A program made the translations under genes and the position numbers. The notes beneath the pieces were generated by a model. That model saw only the letters and a program-made list of their open reading frames with translations. It ran no database searches and was not told the DNA's origin. From positions 1 through 64,000 of the forward strand of contig CALXWP010000002.1 of the NCBI GenBank assembly GCA_944392455.1: 64,000 nucleotides of DNA, in the 5' to 3' direction. This DNA comes from an uncultured Clostridia bacterium (lineage in GTDB: Bacteria > Bacillota > Clostridia > TANB77 > CAG-508). Below, one piece after another: positions 27,306-36,175 of the stretch (its first letter is position 1; each line of letters opens with the position of its first letter).

Positions 27306-27809
27306 TTACATATCCTCATCTTCATTTTTATCTTCTTTATTTTTATATTTTTCGTCATCTTCTGCAACTTCTTCTCCATGACAGTGTGAACAATTTCCTG
27401 AGCAAGAATATTCTTCATCACTATTCCAGTCTAATTCTATTATATTATTACATTGAGGACATTTTATTTCATCTTTTTCTTCATCTGTTATATCAGTGGT
27501 AAATTCATAATTACAATAAGGACAAACAATTTCAAATTCATATCCTTCTTCATCCTCATCATAAATGTCTTCTTCTATACCATCTACGATTGATTGTACA
27601 TTATTTATTCTGTTATTTATTTCTATTTGCTTTTCTTCTATGTCTTTAATTCTTTCATCTGTTAAATATGTTAATCTATCAACTATATCCATGAAAACCA
27701 CAGTAAGTTCCATAAATTTTTCTTTGGCTATAGCTAAATCCTCTTTATCTTTTATATTAGATTCAAGATCTTCTAATATTTTTTTGTATTTACCCTTAAT
27801 ATCAGACAT
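27306..27809 (-). CDS. CD1247-type zinc-ribbon protein
   Basis: A 167-residue acidic protein. A helical N-terminal half (about 1-75, coiled-coil-like) is followed by CPYCNYEF and CPQCNNII, a four-Cys zinc ribbon, then CSGNCSHCHGEE, a second Cys/His cluster, and a Lys/Asp/Glu-rich tail. This matches the CD1247 N-terminal-domain proteins of Clostridia, whose function I do not know. It lies 17 bases downstream of efp and is probably co-transcribed with it. Confidence 0.75.
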   Translation of the reverse strand: MSDIKGKYKKILEDLESNIKDKEDLAIAKEKFMELTVVFMDIVDRLTYLTDERIKDIEEKQIEINNRINNVQSIVDGIEEDIYDEDEEGYEFEIVCPYCNYEFTTDITDEEKDEIKCPQCNNIIELDWNSDEEYSCSGNCSHCHGEEVAEDDEKYKNKEDKNEDEDM

Positions 27810-27826
27810 AAATAATAAATTCCTCC

Positions 27827-28393
27827 TTATACTCTTTCCATATATTCGCCAGTTCTTGTATCTATTCTAACGACATCTCCAATATTTACAAATAGAGGTA
27901 CTGTAAGTTTATATCCATTTTCAAGTGTTGCGGGTTTTCCTGATGTAGTTGTTGTATTTCCAGCAAATCCTGGCTCTGTATATGTAACTTCTAATTCAAC
28001 AAACATTGGTGGTTCTACTGAAAATACATTTCCTTTAAAAGATAGAATTTTTACATTCATATTTTCTTTTAAGAATTTTAGTCCATCACCTATTTGTTCT
28101 TCGTTTAGAGGCATTTGCTCATATGTCTCATTATCCATAAAATAATATAATCCTCCATCATTATATAAGTATTGCATATCTCTTTTTTCGATTTCTGCTC
28201 CTGGGAATTTTTCTGATGGGTTAAATGTTTTTTCTAATACTGCACCTGTTATAACATTTTTTAGTTTTGTTCTAACAAAAGCTGCTCCTTTTCCTGGTTT
28301 TACATGTTGAAATTCTACTACTTTAAATACATTTCCATCCATTTCAAATGTTGTTCCGTTTCTAAAATCTCCTGCCATATATACTTCTGCCAT
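27827..28393 (-). CDS. efp: translation elongation factor P
   Basis: Relieves ribosome stalling at polyproline. About 188 residues with the three-domain EF-P sequence. The loop [13 protein letters not shown] carries the conserved Lys, and the C-terminal signature is [14 protein letters not shown] longer in-frame start at 28411 overlaps the Shine-Dalgarno sequence (GAAAGGAG), so the ATG at 28393 ([10 protein letters not shown]) is preferred. It forms a likely unit with the Xaa-Pro peptidase upstream, a common Firmicute order. Confidence 0.95.
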   Translation of the reverse strand: MAEVYMAGDFRNGTTFEMDGNVFKVVEFQHVKPGKGAAFVRTKLKNVITGAVLEKTFNPSEKFPGAEIEKRDMQYLYNDGGLYYFMDNETYEQMPLNEEQIGDGLKFLKENMNVKILSFKGNVFSVEPPMFVELEVTYTEPGFAGNTTTTSGKPATLENGYKLTVPLFVNIGDVVRIDTRTGEYMERV

Positions 28394-28477
28394 ATATATT
28401 TCTCCTTTCAAATTAACATAAATTTAAATCCTATTTATTTTACCACATGTTTTACCTTAAATCAAGTCTTAGAGCCT

Positions 28478-29545
28478 TTATTTATCCACTATAATATAAT
28501 TTTTATCAGATTTTGTTAAACTTATACATCCAGATTTTGTAATTAATACTGTATCTTCTATTCTAACTCCAAAACTTCCTGGTATATATATTCCTGGCTC
28601 ATTTGTAACAACCATATTTGCTTTTAAGCTATTATCATTCTTTCCATTTATAAATGGCATTTCATGAATATCTAAACCAACTCCATGTCCTAAGCTATGA
28701 ACAAAATCATATCCATTTAGTTTAAAATCATTTTCTACCATTTTACTTACTAATCTAATGCTTACTCCATCTTTATATTCTTTTAAAGTTTGAAGTTCAT
28801 TTTTTAAAACTAAATCATATATTTTTTGTATTTGTACTGGCACATATCCTGCAAATATTGTCCTTGTCATATCAGAGCAATAACCATTGTATTTACATCC
28901 CATATCAATTGTTATTGCATCTCCTGCTTCTATTTTTTTATCTGTAGGTTTTGCATGAGGTTTTGATGAATTACAACCTGATGCAACAATTGTATCAAAT
29001 GCTAATCCATCTGCTCCATTATCTTTGAAAAATTTTTCTATTTCAAATGCAATCTCTTTTTCTGTCATTCCAATTTTTATATATTCACATAAATGAGAAA
29101 AACATTGATCAGTAATATAGCATGCTTTTTCTATAAAACCTATTTCTTCTTCATCTTTAATCATTCTTTGTTTTTCTATTAGATTTTCTGTTTCTTCAAA
29201 ATTATTAATTTTATATCTTTCTATATATTTTTTATATGTAGCATAAGTTATATAATTTTCTTCAAATCCAACATTTTCACAAAACAAAAAGAAATTTTCA
29301 TAATCATCTCTTGAGATACTTGCAATATCATTTACAATTATTCCATCATCTATAGTTAAAGTAGTTCTTACTTCTTCTAAATATCTACCATCTGTTATAA
29401 AAAAGTTTTCTTTTCTTGTAATAAGTAGTATTCCTTCTGCCTGTATTCCTGTGAGATAACGTATATTAACTGGATTTGAAATTATCATTCCCTGCATATT
29501 CTCCATATTTATTTTATCTCTTAACCATTTAATCTTTGGATTCAT
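28478..29545 (-). CDS. pepP: M24-family Xaa-Pro aminopeptidase
   Basis: Removes N-terminal residues preceding proline. 355 residues, the short Firmicute form. A creatinase-like N-terminal domain precedes the pita-bread catalytic domain. All metal ligands are visible: Asp in ITIDMGCKYNGYCSDMTRTI (two), His in HSLGHGVGLDIHEMP, Glu in NEPGIYIPG and Glu in GVRIEDTVLI. It lies just upstream of efp, the usual arrangement. The specific symbol is less sure than the family. Confidence 0.9.
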   Translation of the reverse strand: MNPKIKWLRDKINMENMQGMIISNPVNIRYLTGIQAEGILLITRKENFFITDGRYLEEVRTTLTIDDGIIVNDIASISRDDYENFFLFCENVGFEENYITYATYKKYIERYKINNFEETENLIEKQRMIKDEEEIGFIEKACYITDQCFSHLCEYIKIGMTEKEIAFEIEKFFKDNGADGLAFDTIVASGCNSSKPHAKPTDKKIEAGDAITIDMGCKYNGYCSDMTRTIFAGYVPVQIQKIYDLVLKNELQTLKEYKDGVSIRLVSKMVENDFKLNGYDFVHSLGHGVGLDIHEMPFINGKNDNSLKANMVVTNEPGIYIPGSFGVRIEDTVLITKSGCISLTKSDKNYIIVDK

Positions 29546-29630
29546 AAAATCCCCCCTTATTACTACATATATTATTGCTTATATTTTTATCATTTTATTA
29601 CTATATCCATTTTTATCAATTTTATAACTT

Positions 29631-30371
29631 TTAGTATGTACCTAATGAAAATATTTCTAATAATACCATTAATATATCTGAAGTAGAAATATATATAGGA
29701 ATTAAACTTGCAACCACAATGAATGGTCCAAAAGGAATATATTCACTAGATTTTTTCTTTCTACTAATTAAAATAACTATACTAACAACTGCTGCAAATA
29801 AGAATGACATTACTGATATAAGAATTATATTCATCCAGCCAAAGAATAATCCTAGGGCAGCCATTAATTTTACATCGCCAAATCCCATTGCTTCTTTTCC
29901 AGCTATAGCTCCTCCTATTAATGTTATTAATAAGAAAATTCCTCCTCCTATAACCATTCCCAGCATATTATCTATAAATATATTAATTCCTAAATTTGTA
30001 TTTTGTAGTGTTTCTATAAAAGTAAACACTAATCCTGTTTCAAACACTGTAAGAGTTAATCTATTTGGTATTATTTGTGATTTAAAATCTATTATAAATG
30101 CACTTAATATCATTGGAATTAAGAAAATAAATTTTAGTGTTTCAATTGTTAGTCCTTTAAAATATACTAAAGCTATATATGAAATAGCTACAATAATCAT
30201 AAGTAAATATTTTGGTTTAGTATTTTTTAAATATTCTTTAAAAAAGTCTCTTGAGAATATTTTTTTATGATCTCTCATTCTCAAATTACACCAGTCCATA
30301 AACTGTCCTACTATTAAGCCTATTATTCCTACTATAACATATGTTAATATATGTAACTCATTGATATACAT
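29631..30371 (-). CDS. prepilin peptidase (A24 family) without the N-terminal zinc motif
   Basis: A 246-residue polytopic aspartic peptidase that would cleave pilin leader peptides at the membrane. The two catalytic Asp are in FIIDFKSQIIPNRLT and GFGDVKLMAALG. The N-terminal loop that in PilD carries two CxxC pairs and methyltransferase activity is here GQFMDWCNLRMRDHKK, with only one Cys, so methylation is unlikely. It is the only prepilin peptidase in the window and probably serves the pilus operon at 53-64 kb. Confidence 0.88.
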   Translation of the reverse strand: MYINELHILTYVIVGIIGLIVGQFMDWCNLRMRDHKKIFSRDFFKEYLKNTKPKYLLMIIVAISYIALVYFKGLTIETLKFIFLIPMILSAFIIDFKSQIIPNRLTLTVFETGLVFTFIETLQNTNLGINIFIDNMLGMVIGGGIFLLITLIGGAIAGKEAMGFGDVKLMAALGLFFGWMNIILISVMSFLFAAVVSIVILISRKKKSSEYIPFGPFIVVASLIPIYISTSDILMVLLEIFSLGTY

Positions 30372-30406
30372 TTTTCTCCTCCGTTTTTATGTATTACATT
30401 TTTGTT

Positions 30407-30913
30407 CTATTTTAAACTTCTTTTTCTTTTATTTTTCTCATAATTCTTAATTATTAATTTTTCTATAGGTCTTTTCATTCTTGTTATTAAATAATCTTTT
30501 TCTTCTATAGGTTTTACTAATATAGAAAACATATTACATCTATTTGCTCCTATTATATCAGTAAAAATTTGATCTCCAACTACTGCAATATTTTCATTAT
30601 CTAACTTAAGAATATCTTTTGCACGTAAAAAACCTGATTTTAAAGGCTTCTTTCCAAAAAATATATATGGTACATTTAATATTTTAGCAACAGCTCCTAC
30701 TTTATCTATTTTATTACTGTTTGATAAAATACAAATTTTTATCCCATTATTTTTTAGGTTTTTAGCCCAATCAGAAACTCCCTCAGGCATTTTTCGATCT
30801 AAATTTATTAGTGTATTATCTACATCTAAAATTAATCCTTTTATATTATATTTATTCAATAATTCTAAACTTATATCTTTTACACTGCTTAAATATTCTT
30901 TTGGATATAACAC
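30407..30913 (-). CDS. YqeG-family HAD phosphatase
   Basis: A HAD-superfamily IIIA phosphatase, about 168 residues. Motif I is ILDVDNTLINLD, motif II CILSNSNK, the Lys motif PLKSGFLRA and motif III VGDQIFTDIIGANR. The longest frame begins at 30967, but the segment ATGGAGG at its ATG is a Shine-Dalgarno sequence spaced five bases from GTG at 30913. The protein then starts MLYPKEYLSSVKD, like other YqeG proteins. Substrate unknown; lies 35 bases upstream of the prepilin peptidase gene. Confidence 0.88.
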   Translation of the reverse strand: MLYPKEYLSSVKDISLELLNKYNIKGLILDVDNTLINLDRKMPEGVSDWAKNLKNNGIKICILSNSNKIDKVGAVAKILNVPYIFFGKKPLKSGFLRAKDILKLDNENIAVVGDQIFTDIIGANRCNMFSILVKPIEEKDYLITRMKRPIEKLIIKNYEKNKRKRSLK

Positions 30914-31096
30914 GTTTTCCTCCATTTCTACACCAATAATATTACCAATATGTACTGCATTTGTCAAGAGTTTTCGCCGTTTCTATACAAAGACAAACCA
31001 AAAAATTTAAACAAAAATTAAACGTATCTATTTTGCAGATATGTATTTAATATACTATCAATTTACTAAATAAATACGTCTTAATTTTTTATTTAA

Positions 31097-31249
31097 TTAT
31101 CTATTGCATCCACAATTACAAAATAGAATTAAAAATATTAATATAAAAAATAACATACTATTATCTTGGCATCCACATCCGCCAAATAAATTTCCTAAAA
31201 ATCCGCCATTATTACATCCACATCCACAATTTCTTACTTCTTCTTGCAT
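31097..31249 (-). CDS. 50-residue Cys/Gly-rich membrane peptide
   Basis: A short gene with a good ribosome binding site (AAGGAG) before ATG at 31249 and a stop at 31097-31099. The peptide begins MQEEVRNCGCGCNNGGFLG, continues NLFGGCGCQDN, has one hydrophobic segment (SMLFFILIFLILF) and ends CNCGCNR. Eight Cys are arranged as paired CGC/CNCGC motifs on both sides of the membrane segment. It resembles the small Gly-rich spore-coat or membrane peptides of Firmicutes in general style only. Function unknown; monocistronic. Confidence 0.65.
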   Translation of the reverse strand: MQEEVRNCGCGCNNGGFLGNLFGGCGCQDNSMLFFILIFLILFCNCGCNR

Positions 31250-31454
31250 ATATAAAACTCCTTTCTTTTTATTTCTATATATTATTCTTAATACTTACTC
31301 TTTGTTACTATTGTTTTACAATTATTATGTTTGATTTTTTTTATTCTATATAATATAATTTACTTATAGAATTATGGAAATTGTATGAGTCTAAATTTTG
31401 TTTTTTAGCTTCTAATTTCCAATATTTAATTTTAATAATTAAGGGGTTTTCAAG

Positions 31455-33957
31455 ATGAAATATGATGTTGAACTTTTATCTCCTGTTGGCGATTTTGAAT
31501 GTTTAAAAGCAGCTGTTCAAAATGGTGCTAATAGTGTGTATTTTGGTGGAAGTTTATTTAATGCAAGAGCTAGTGCTACAAATTTTAATTTTACAGAACT
31601 TGAAAATGTTATAAATTATTGTGCTTTAAGAAATGTAAAAACTCATCTTACTTTAAATATTCTTATAAAAGATAAAGAATTTAAAGATGCTGTACTAATG
31701 GCAAGAAAAGCTTATGAATTAGGTATAGATGCGCTAATTGTTCAAGATATTGGACTTGCTAGTTTTTTAAGAAAACTTTTCCCTGATTTACCTATACATG
31801 CAAGTACACAGATGACAATTCATAATCTAGAAGGTGTTCAAGAATTAGAAAAATTAGGCTATTCTAGAGCTGTGCTTTCAAGAGAATTATCTCTTCCAGA
31901 AATTGAATTTATCGCACAAAACTCTAATATTGAAATAGAAACATTTATCCATGGCGCCCTTTGTATCTCTTATTCTGGTCAATGTTTATTCTCAAGTATG
32001 GTTGGTGGTAGATCTGGAAATAGAGGAAAATGTGCTCAGCCTTGTAGATTACCATATGAATTAATAGAAGAAAAGTCAAATAGTAAAAAAACTTCTGAAC
32101 AATCAATAGATAAAGGTTATTTAATAAGTCCCAAAGATTTATGTTCATTAGAATATATTCCTAATCTTATTCAAGCTGGAGTAAAATGTTTTAAAATAGA
32201 AGGAAGATTAAAATCACCAGAATATGTTGCCACAGTTACTAGAATCTATAGAAAATATATAGATATGTTTTTAAATGGGTCTGATTATATTATTGATGAA
32301 AATGATGTACATGAATTAAAACAAATATTTAACAGAGGAGGTTTTTCATCAGGTCATTTAAGTAGTCATGCTAATCATGATCTAATATGTAAAGAAAAAC
32401 CTAATAATATGGGTATATATATTGGTAATGTTTCAAATTATAATAAATTAAAGGGACATATAAAGATATTATTAAATGACGATCTTTCTATTGGAGATAC
32501 TTTAAATTTTGAAAATGAAAATACTAGATATACAGTATCTGAACTCATGAATAATAATGATAATCTTATTTCAGCTAAAAAGCGGTGATAAAGTTATTAT
32601 AGGAAGAATGAAAGGAAAAATTCGTCCTGGTGATAAAATATTTAAACTATCTAGTAAAAATCAATTAGAAGAAGCCAAACTGTCATATAATTCTGAAAAT
32701 ATAAAATTACCACTTGGTTGTAATATTATTGCTAAAAAGGGTAAAAAAATCACAGCTAGTGTATATGTATGCAATCATTTAAAAAATAGCCTATATAATA
32801 ATATTTCTGTAAATTATGAAAGTAATATTATTCCAGTAGAAGCAATAAAAACTCCAACTACAAAAAATAGAATTATATCTCAATTAACCAAAACAACTGA
32901 TACTCCATTTACTTTTGAAAAAATAAATATAGAAATGGATAATAATATATTTATTCCAAGTATTAAAGAAATAAATGAAATGAGAAGAACGTTATTATCT
33001 CAAGTAGAGAATATAGTTATTAGTAGAATAAAAAGAAATAATAATGATCTGTCAGAACTTAATATAGATAATTTATTAAAAAATGAATATTCAAGTTCTT
33101 TAAAAAACGTGAATTCATCAATAAAAACTATTAATACTACTAAAAATATATCAGTATATTTAAATGAAATTCATTCTGGATTTGATTATACTAAGCTATC
33201 TAAAGAATATATTTCTAGTATATATATACCATTAAGACATTTTATGAACAAAAATTATTTGTCCGAGTTAAAACAAATAACTTCAAATTTTAAAACATAT
33301 ATTTATATACCTGCTATAGTCAAAACTAATTATAAAAATATATTAAAACATAGCTTAGACAATTTAATTGCTAATTATAATATTACTGGTTTTATCATTT
33401 CAAGCCTTGGTGATTTTGTACTTTTAGATAAATATATAAAAGATTTTGAGTTTATAGGAAACTTTTCACTTAATGTCTTTAATCAGTTAAGTATAAACAC
33501 TTTAACATCATTAGGATTGTCTAAAATTACTCTTTCACCAGAGTTAAATATAGATGATATTAATAATATCATAGAAACCAAAAAAAATAATATTCCTTTA
33601 GAATTAATAGTATATGGAAATACTCCTGTAATGAAGATGAACTATTGTGTATTAGGTAATAGTAATAAATGTTATCCCGAATGTAAAATGAGATGTAGAT
33701 CTAATAATAAATATTATTTAAAAGATAGACTTGGATTTAATTTTAGAATATTACCAGATAATCTTCAAACAGTTACAACAATTTTTAACAGTAAAATAAC
33801 TTGCATAACAGATATAAAGTCTAATATTAATTCACTTAGAATAGATTTTATAGATGAAAACATAGATGAAATAAATACTATTGCTAAAGCTACTTTTTTT
33901 GGTAATAAACTTGAAGGTAAACAATATACAAAAGGAAATTTATATAGAGATGTTTAA
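31455..33957 (+). CDS. U32-family peptidase / tRNA- or rRNA-hydroxylation-type protein, read through a +1 shift at a CGG codon
   Basis: A U32-family protein of 833 residues when joined. Part one (376 residues) holds the U32 domain: ELLSPVGDFECLKAAVQNGA, HASTQMTIHNLEG, and the signature FIHGALCISYSGQC followed by GNRGKCAQPCRLPYE. It then reads AAG CGG TGA: an in-frame CGG (32583-32585) directly before a stop. Skipping the C gives GGT GAT AAA GTT, restoring KKGDKVIIGRMKGKIRPGD, the start of the C-terminal U32-associated (DUF3656-like) domain, which runs to 33957. Related U32 proteins act in RNA hydroxylation (RlhA, TrhP) or collagen degradation; which applies here is not visible. RBS AAGGGG precedes ATG. 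Confidence 0.9.
32583..32585 (+). other. CGG +1 frameshift site in the U32 gene
   Basis: Codons read GCT AAA AAG CGG TGA. The zero frame ends immediately after CGG. The +1 frame reads Gly377 (GGT) and continues for 457 residues. The P-site codon AAG is the only one of the six ending in a purine. Confidence 0.9.
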
Positions 33958-33980
33958 TTATAATCTTTAATAAAATAAAA

Positions 33981-34062
33981 AAAGTGGTTTTGCGAATATT
34001 CACAACTTAATGAAACTTAATCTTGTTGCTCCAGAAATTTTCTTGCGAAATTTTCGGAGCAA
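33981..34062. repeat. tandem-hairpin intergenic repeat, copy 2
   Basis: Related to 19850-19949 and shorter. TTGCTCC (34026-34032) pairs with GGAGCAA (34056-34062) and GAAATTTTC pairs with itself around TTGC. The preceding AAGTGG...GCGAATATTCACAAC is a decayed version of the extra hairpins in copy 1. Confidence 0.7.
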
Positions 34063-34065
34063 TTA

Positions 34066-34103
34066 AAATAGGACGGATTTTTTAAGTTTATCCGTCCTAT
34101 TTT
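34066..34103. terminator. bidirectional terminator between the U32 and RNHCP genes
   Basis: AAAATAGGACGGAT and ATCCGTCCTATTTT form a perfect 14-bp stem between convergent genes, with T-rich flanks on both strands. Confidence 0.85.
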
Positions 34104-34107
34104 AGTT

Positions 34108-34419
34108 TTATATTTGTTTACTACTTAATTCTATTATTAAATCCATATTATCATCTTTTGCAGCTTTATTTTTTCTAATAGCTCCACATTTTTTACATCT
34201 ATATATGATAACATATCCCTTCTTACTATCTATTTCTAAAGATACTGGTTCTAAATCTCCATGGCATTCTTCCATTCTATCTCCAGGATTGATATCTACA
34301 TGTTTTGAATGTAAACAAACTGGGCAATGGTCTCTACAAGAATATCCTAATTTTGTAACTTTAGACCCACAATTATCACATATAAATTCTTCATCTATTT
34401 CAGTAAATTTTCTTCCCAT
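34108..34419 (-). CDS. RNHCP-domain zinc-ribbon protein
   Basis: A 103-residue protein with two zinc-binding pairs: FICDNCGSKV, then CRDHCPVCLHSKHVD (the RNHCP-type motif, here RDHCP), and CKKCGAIRKNK near the end. PGDRMEECHGDLEP between them is typical of the family. Function of the family is not established. It lies 47 bases downstream of the nucleoside kinase gene in the same direction and ends at a bidirectional terminator. Confidence 0.85.
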   Translation of the reverse strand: MGRKFTEIDEEFICDNCGSKVTKLGYSCRDHCPVCLHSKHVDINPGDRMEECHGDLEPVSLEIDSKKGYVIIYRCKKCGAIRKNKAAKDDNMDLIIELSSKQI

Positions 34420-34466
34420 ATTTACTCCTATTTTTTTACTTAAGACTTTTATATTTTATATTAATA

Positions 34467-36053
34467 TTACACATTAAATATACTACCACCAATAAATTCT
34501 CTTAATAATGAATTCTTTGGTACAAATTCATCTTCAATATCATCAAAATATTTTAAAAGTTCATATAAACTTTGTGCTTCTGAATACTCTGGGTGAGTAT
34601 TATCTATGGCTTTTAATAATGGCATGGCATATTTCTTAAGTACTGATATTTCATATATTAACGATGTATTAAACATACTATCAGCATCTTCTTGATAAGG
34701 GAATATATAATTTTCTTCTCCTTTATTAACCATGTCCCAATTTTGTAATGTGTGAAGAGCATTATATCCTCTAAAATTATTATCTCTAACTAATCTACGT
34801 ATTAATCTGGTATCAGTTGTAGAAATTCTATTATAGTAGTCAATATTAAGTACTGTTAAAGCACTAATATATATTTTATATTTTTGCTCTTTTGGAATAG
34901 AAGCTGTTAATTTATCATTTAAACAATGAATTCCCTCTATTACAAGTATTTCATTATTTCTCATCCTCATTTTCTCACCATTATATACTTTGTGCCCTGT
35001 TTTAAAATCAAATGTAGGTAATTCTATTTCTTCTCCATTTAATAATTTAGTTAGATGCTCATTAAATAATTCTAAATCAATTGCTTCTAATCTTTCAAAA
35101 TCATATTGTCCATTTTCATCTTTTGGTGTATCTTCTCTTTCTACAAAGTAATTATCAACAGATATCGTAAGAGGTTTAATTCCATTTAATTTTAGTTGTA
35201 TTCCTAATCTTTGAGCAAATGTTGTTTTTCCTGATGAGGAAGGTCCCGCAATTAGTATAATTTTTACACCTTTTCTTTTTACAATTTTATCTGCAATATC
35301 GGATATTTTCTTTTCATGTAAAGCTTCTGCAAGTAATATTAATTCTTTTGATTTTCCTTCTTCTATTTTTTTATTTAATTTGTATATAGTGTTTACATTT
35401 AAAACCTCATGTATATCTTCATATTCTTCTAATGTTTGTAATAATTTTTTTGTTTCTATGTATTTATCAATCTTATATGGTGTTTTTTTATCTGGATATC
35501 TTAATAAAAATCCATCATGATATTTAATGATATCAAATAATTTTATGTATCCTGTACTAATTGGCATAACACCATAAAAATAGTTATAATAATCTTCACA
35601 GAAATATAAAGAAACTTCGTCTTTATATTTATTATCTAATTGTAATCTTCCTCTTAAAGTCTTTTCTTTTTGATAAAATTTTTCCGCTTCATCTTTAGTC
35701 ATTTCTATTTTTTTAATAGGTAAATCACTTCTTACAATATCTATCATTTCTCTTTTTATATTATCAATCATTTCATTTGTAACTTTCATATTATCTACAT
35801 CACAAAATATAGAATTTGAAAGTTGACAATTAACTGTAAGTAATGCTTTTGGATATACTCTATTAAAAGCCATTCCCATTACATATAGTATTCCTCTTTG
35901 ATATACTCTTCTACCATCTCTTGTTGTAAGATCTATTGGTACTACATCATCTAAATTTTCTACCTCTGTATTTAATGGTTTTATCTCATTCTTATATTTA
36001 CAAGCAAGAACATTCTTCTCCTTGTCATCTTTAAATTTTTCTATTGCTAACAT
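34467..36053 (-). CDS. nucleoside (uridine-like) kinase with ThrS-type N-terminal domain
   Basis: About 528 residues. The N-terminal half resembles the TGS plus second additional domain of threonyl-tRNA synthetase (LTTRDGRRVYQRGILYVMGM, with a VEFYQ-like stretch). The C-terminal half is a P-loop kinase of the phosphoribulokinase/uridine-kinase family with Walker A LIAGPSSSGKTTFAQRL, TISVDNYFVERE and VIEGIHCLND. The longest frame begins with TTG at 36074, inside the leader; ATG at 36053 has AGGAGG at eight bases and is preferred. Substrate is inferred from family (uridine or similar). Confidence 0.88.
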   Translation of the reverse strand: MLAIEKFKDDKEKNVLACKYKNEIKPLNTEVENLDDVVPIDLTTRDGRRVYQRGILYVMGMAFNRVYPKALLTVNCQLSNSIFCDVDNMKVTNEMIDNIKREMIDIVRSDLPIKKIEMTKDEAEKFYQKEKTLRGRLQLDNKYKDEVSLYFCEDYYNYFYGVMPISTGYIKLFDIIKYHDGFLLRYPDKKTPYKIDKYIETKKLLQTLEEYEDIHEVLNVNTIYKLNKKIEEGKSKELILLAEALHEKKISDIADKIVKRKGVKIILIAGPSSSGKTTFAQRLGIQLKLNGIKPLTISVDNYFVEREDTPKDENGQYDFERLEAIDLELFNEHLTKLLNGEEIELPTFDFKTGHKVYNGEKMRMRNNEILVIEGIHCLNDKLTASIPKEQKYKIYISALTVLNIDYYNRISTTDTRLIRRLVRDNNFRGYNALHTLQNWDMVNKGEENYIFPYQEDADSMFNTSLIYEISVLKKYAMPLLKAIDNTHPEYSEAQSLYELLKYFDDIEDEFVPKNSLLREFIGGSIFNV

Positions 36054-36175
36054 ATTAAATTCCTCCTCTTGCAATAAATTCTTTAAATCTTAATTAGGAT
36101 TTAAGAAAACAAAACTCTATATATTTTTATTCTTCATTTATAAATTATTATCTATTAGATGAATAATTATATTTA

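Noticed and set aside
29719-30270. A 183-residue plus-strand frame
   Set aside because: It is the reverse of the prepilin peptidase, which has both catalytic Asp motifs.
31104-31334. A 76-residue plus-strand His/Pro-rich frame
   Set aside because: It is antisense to the Cys-rich peptide, which has the ribosome binding site and sensible composition.
32557-33957. Second half of the U32 protein as a separate gene starting at 32557
   Set aside because: No ribosome binding site precedes an in-frame start there, and the sequence joins seamlessly to the first half at the CGG.
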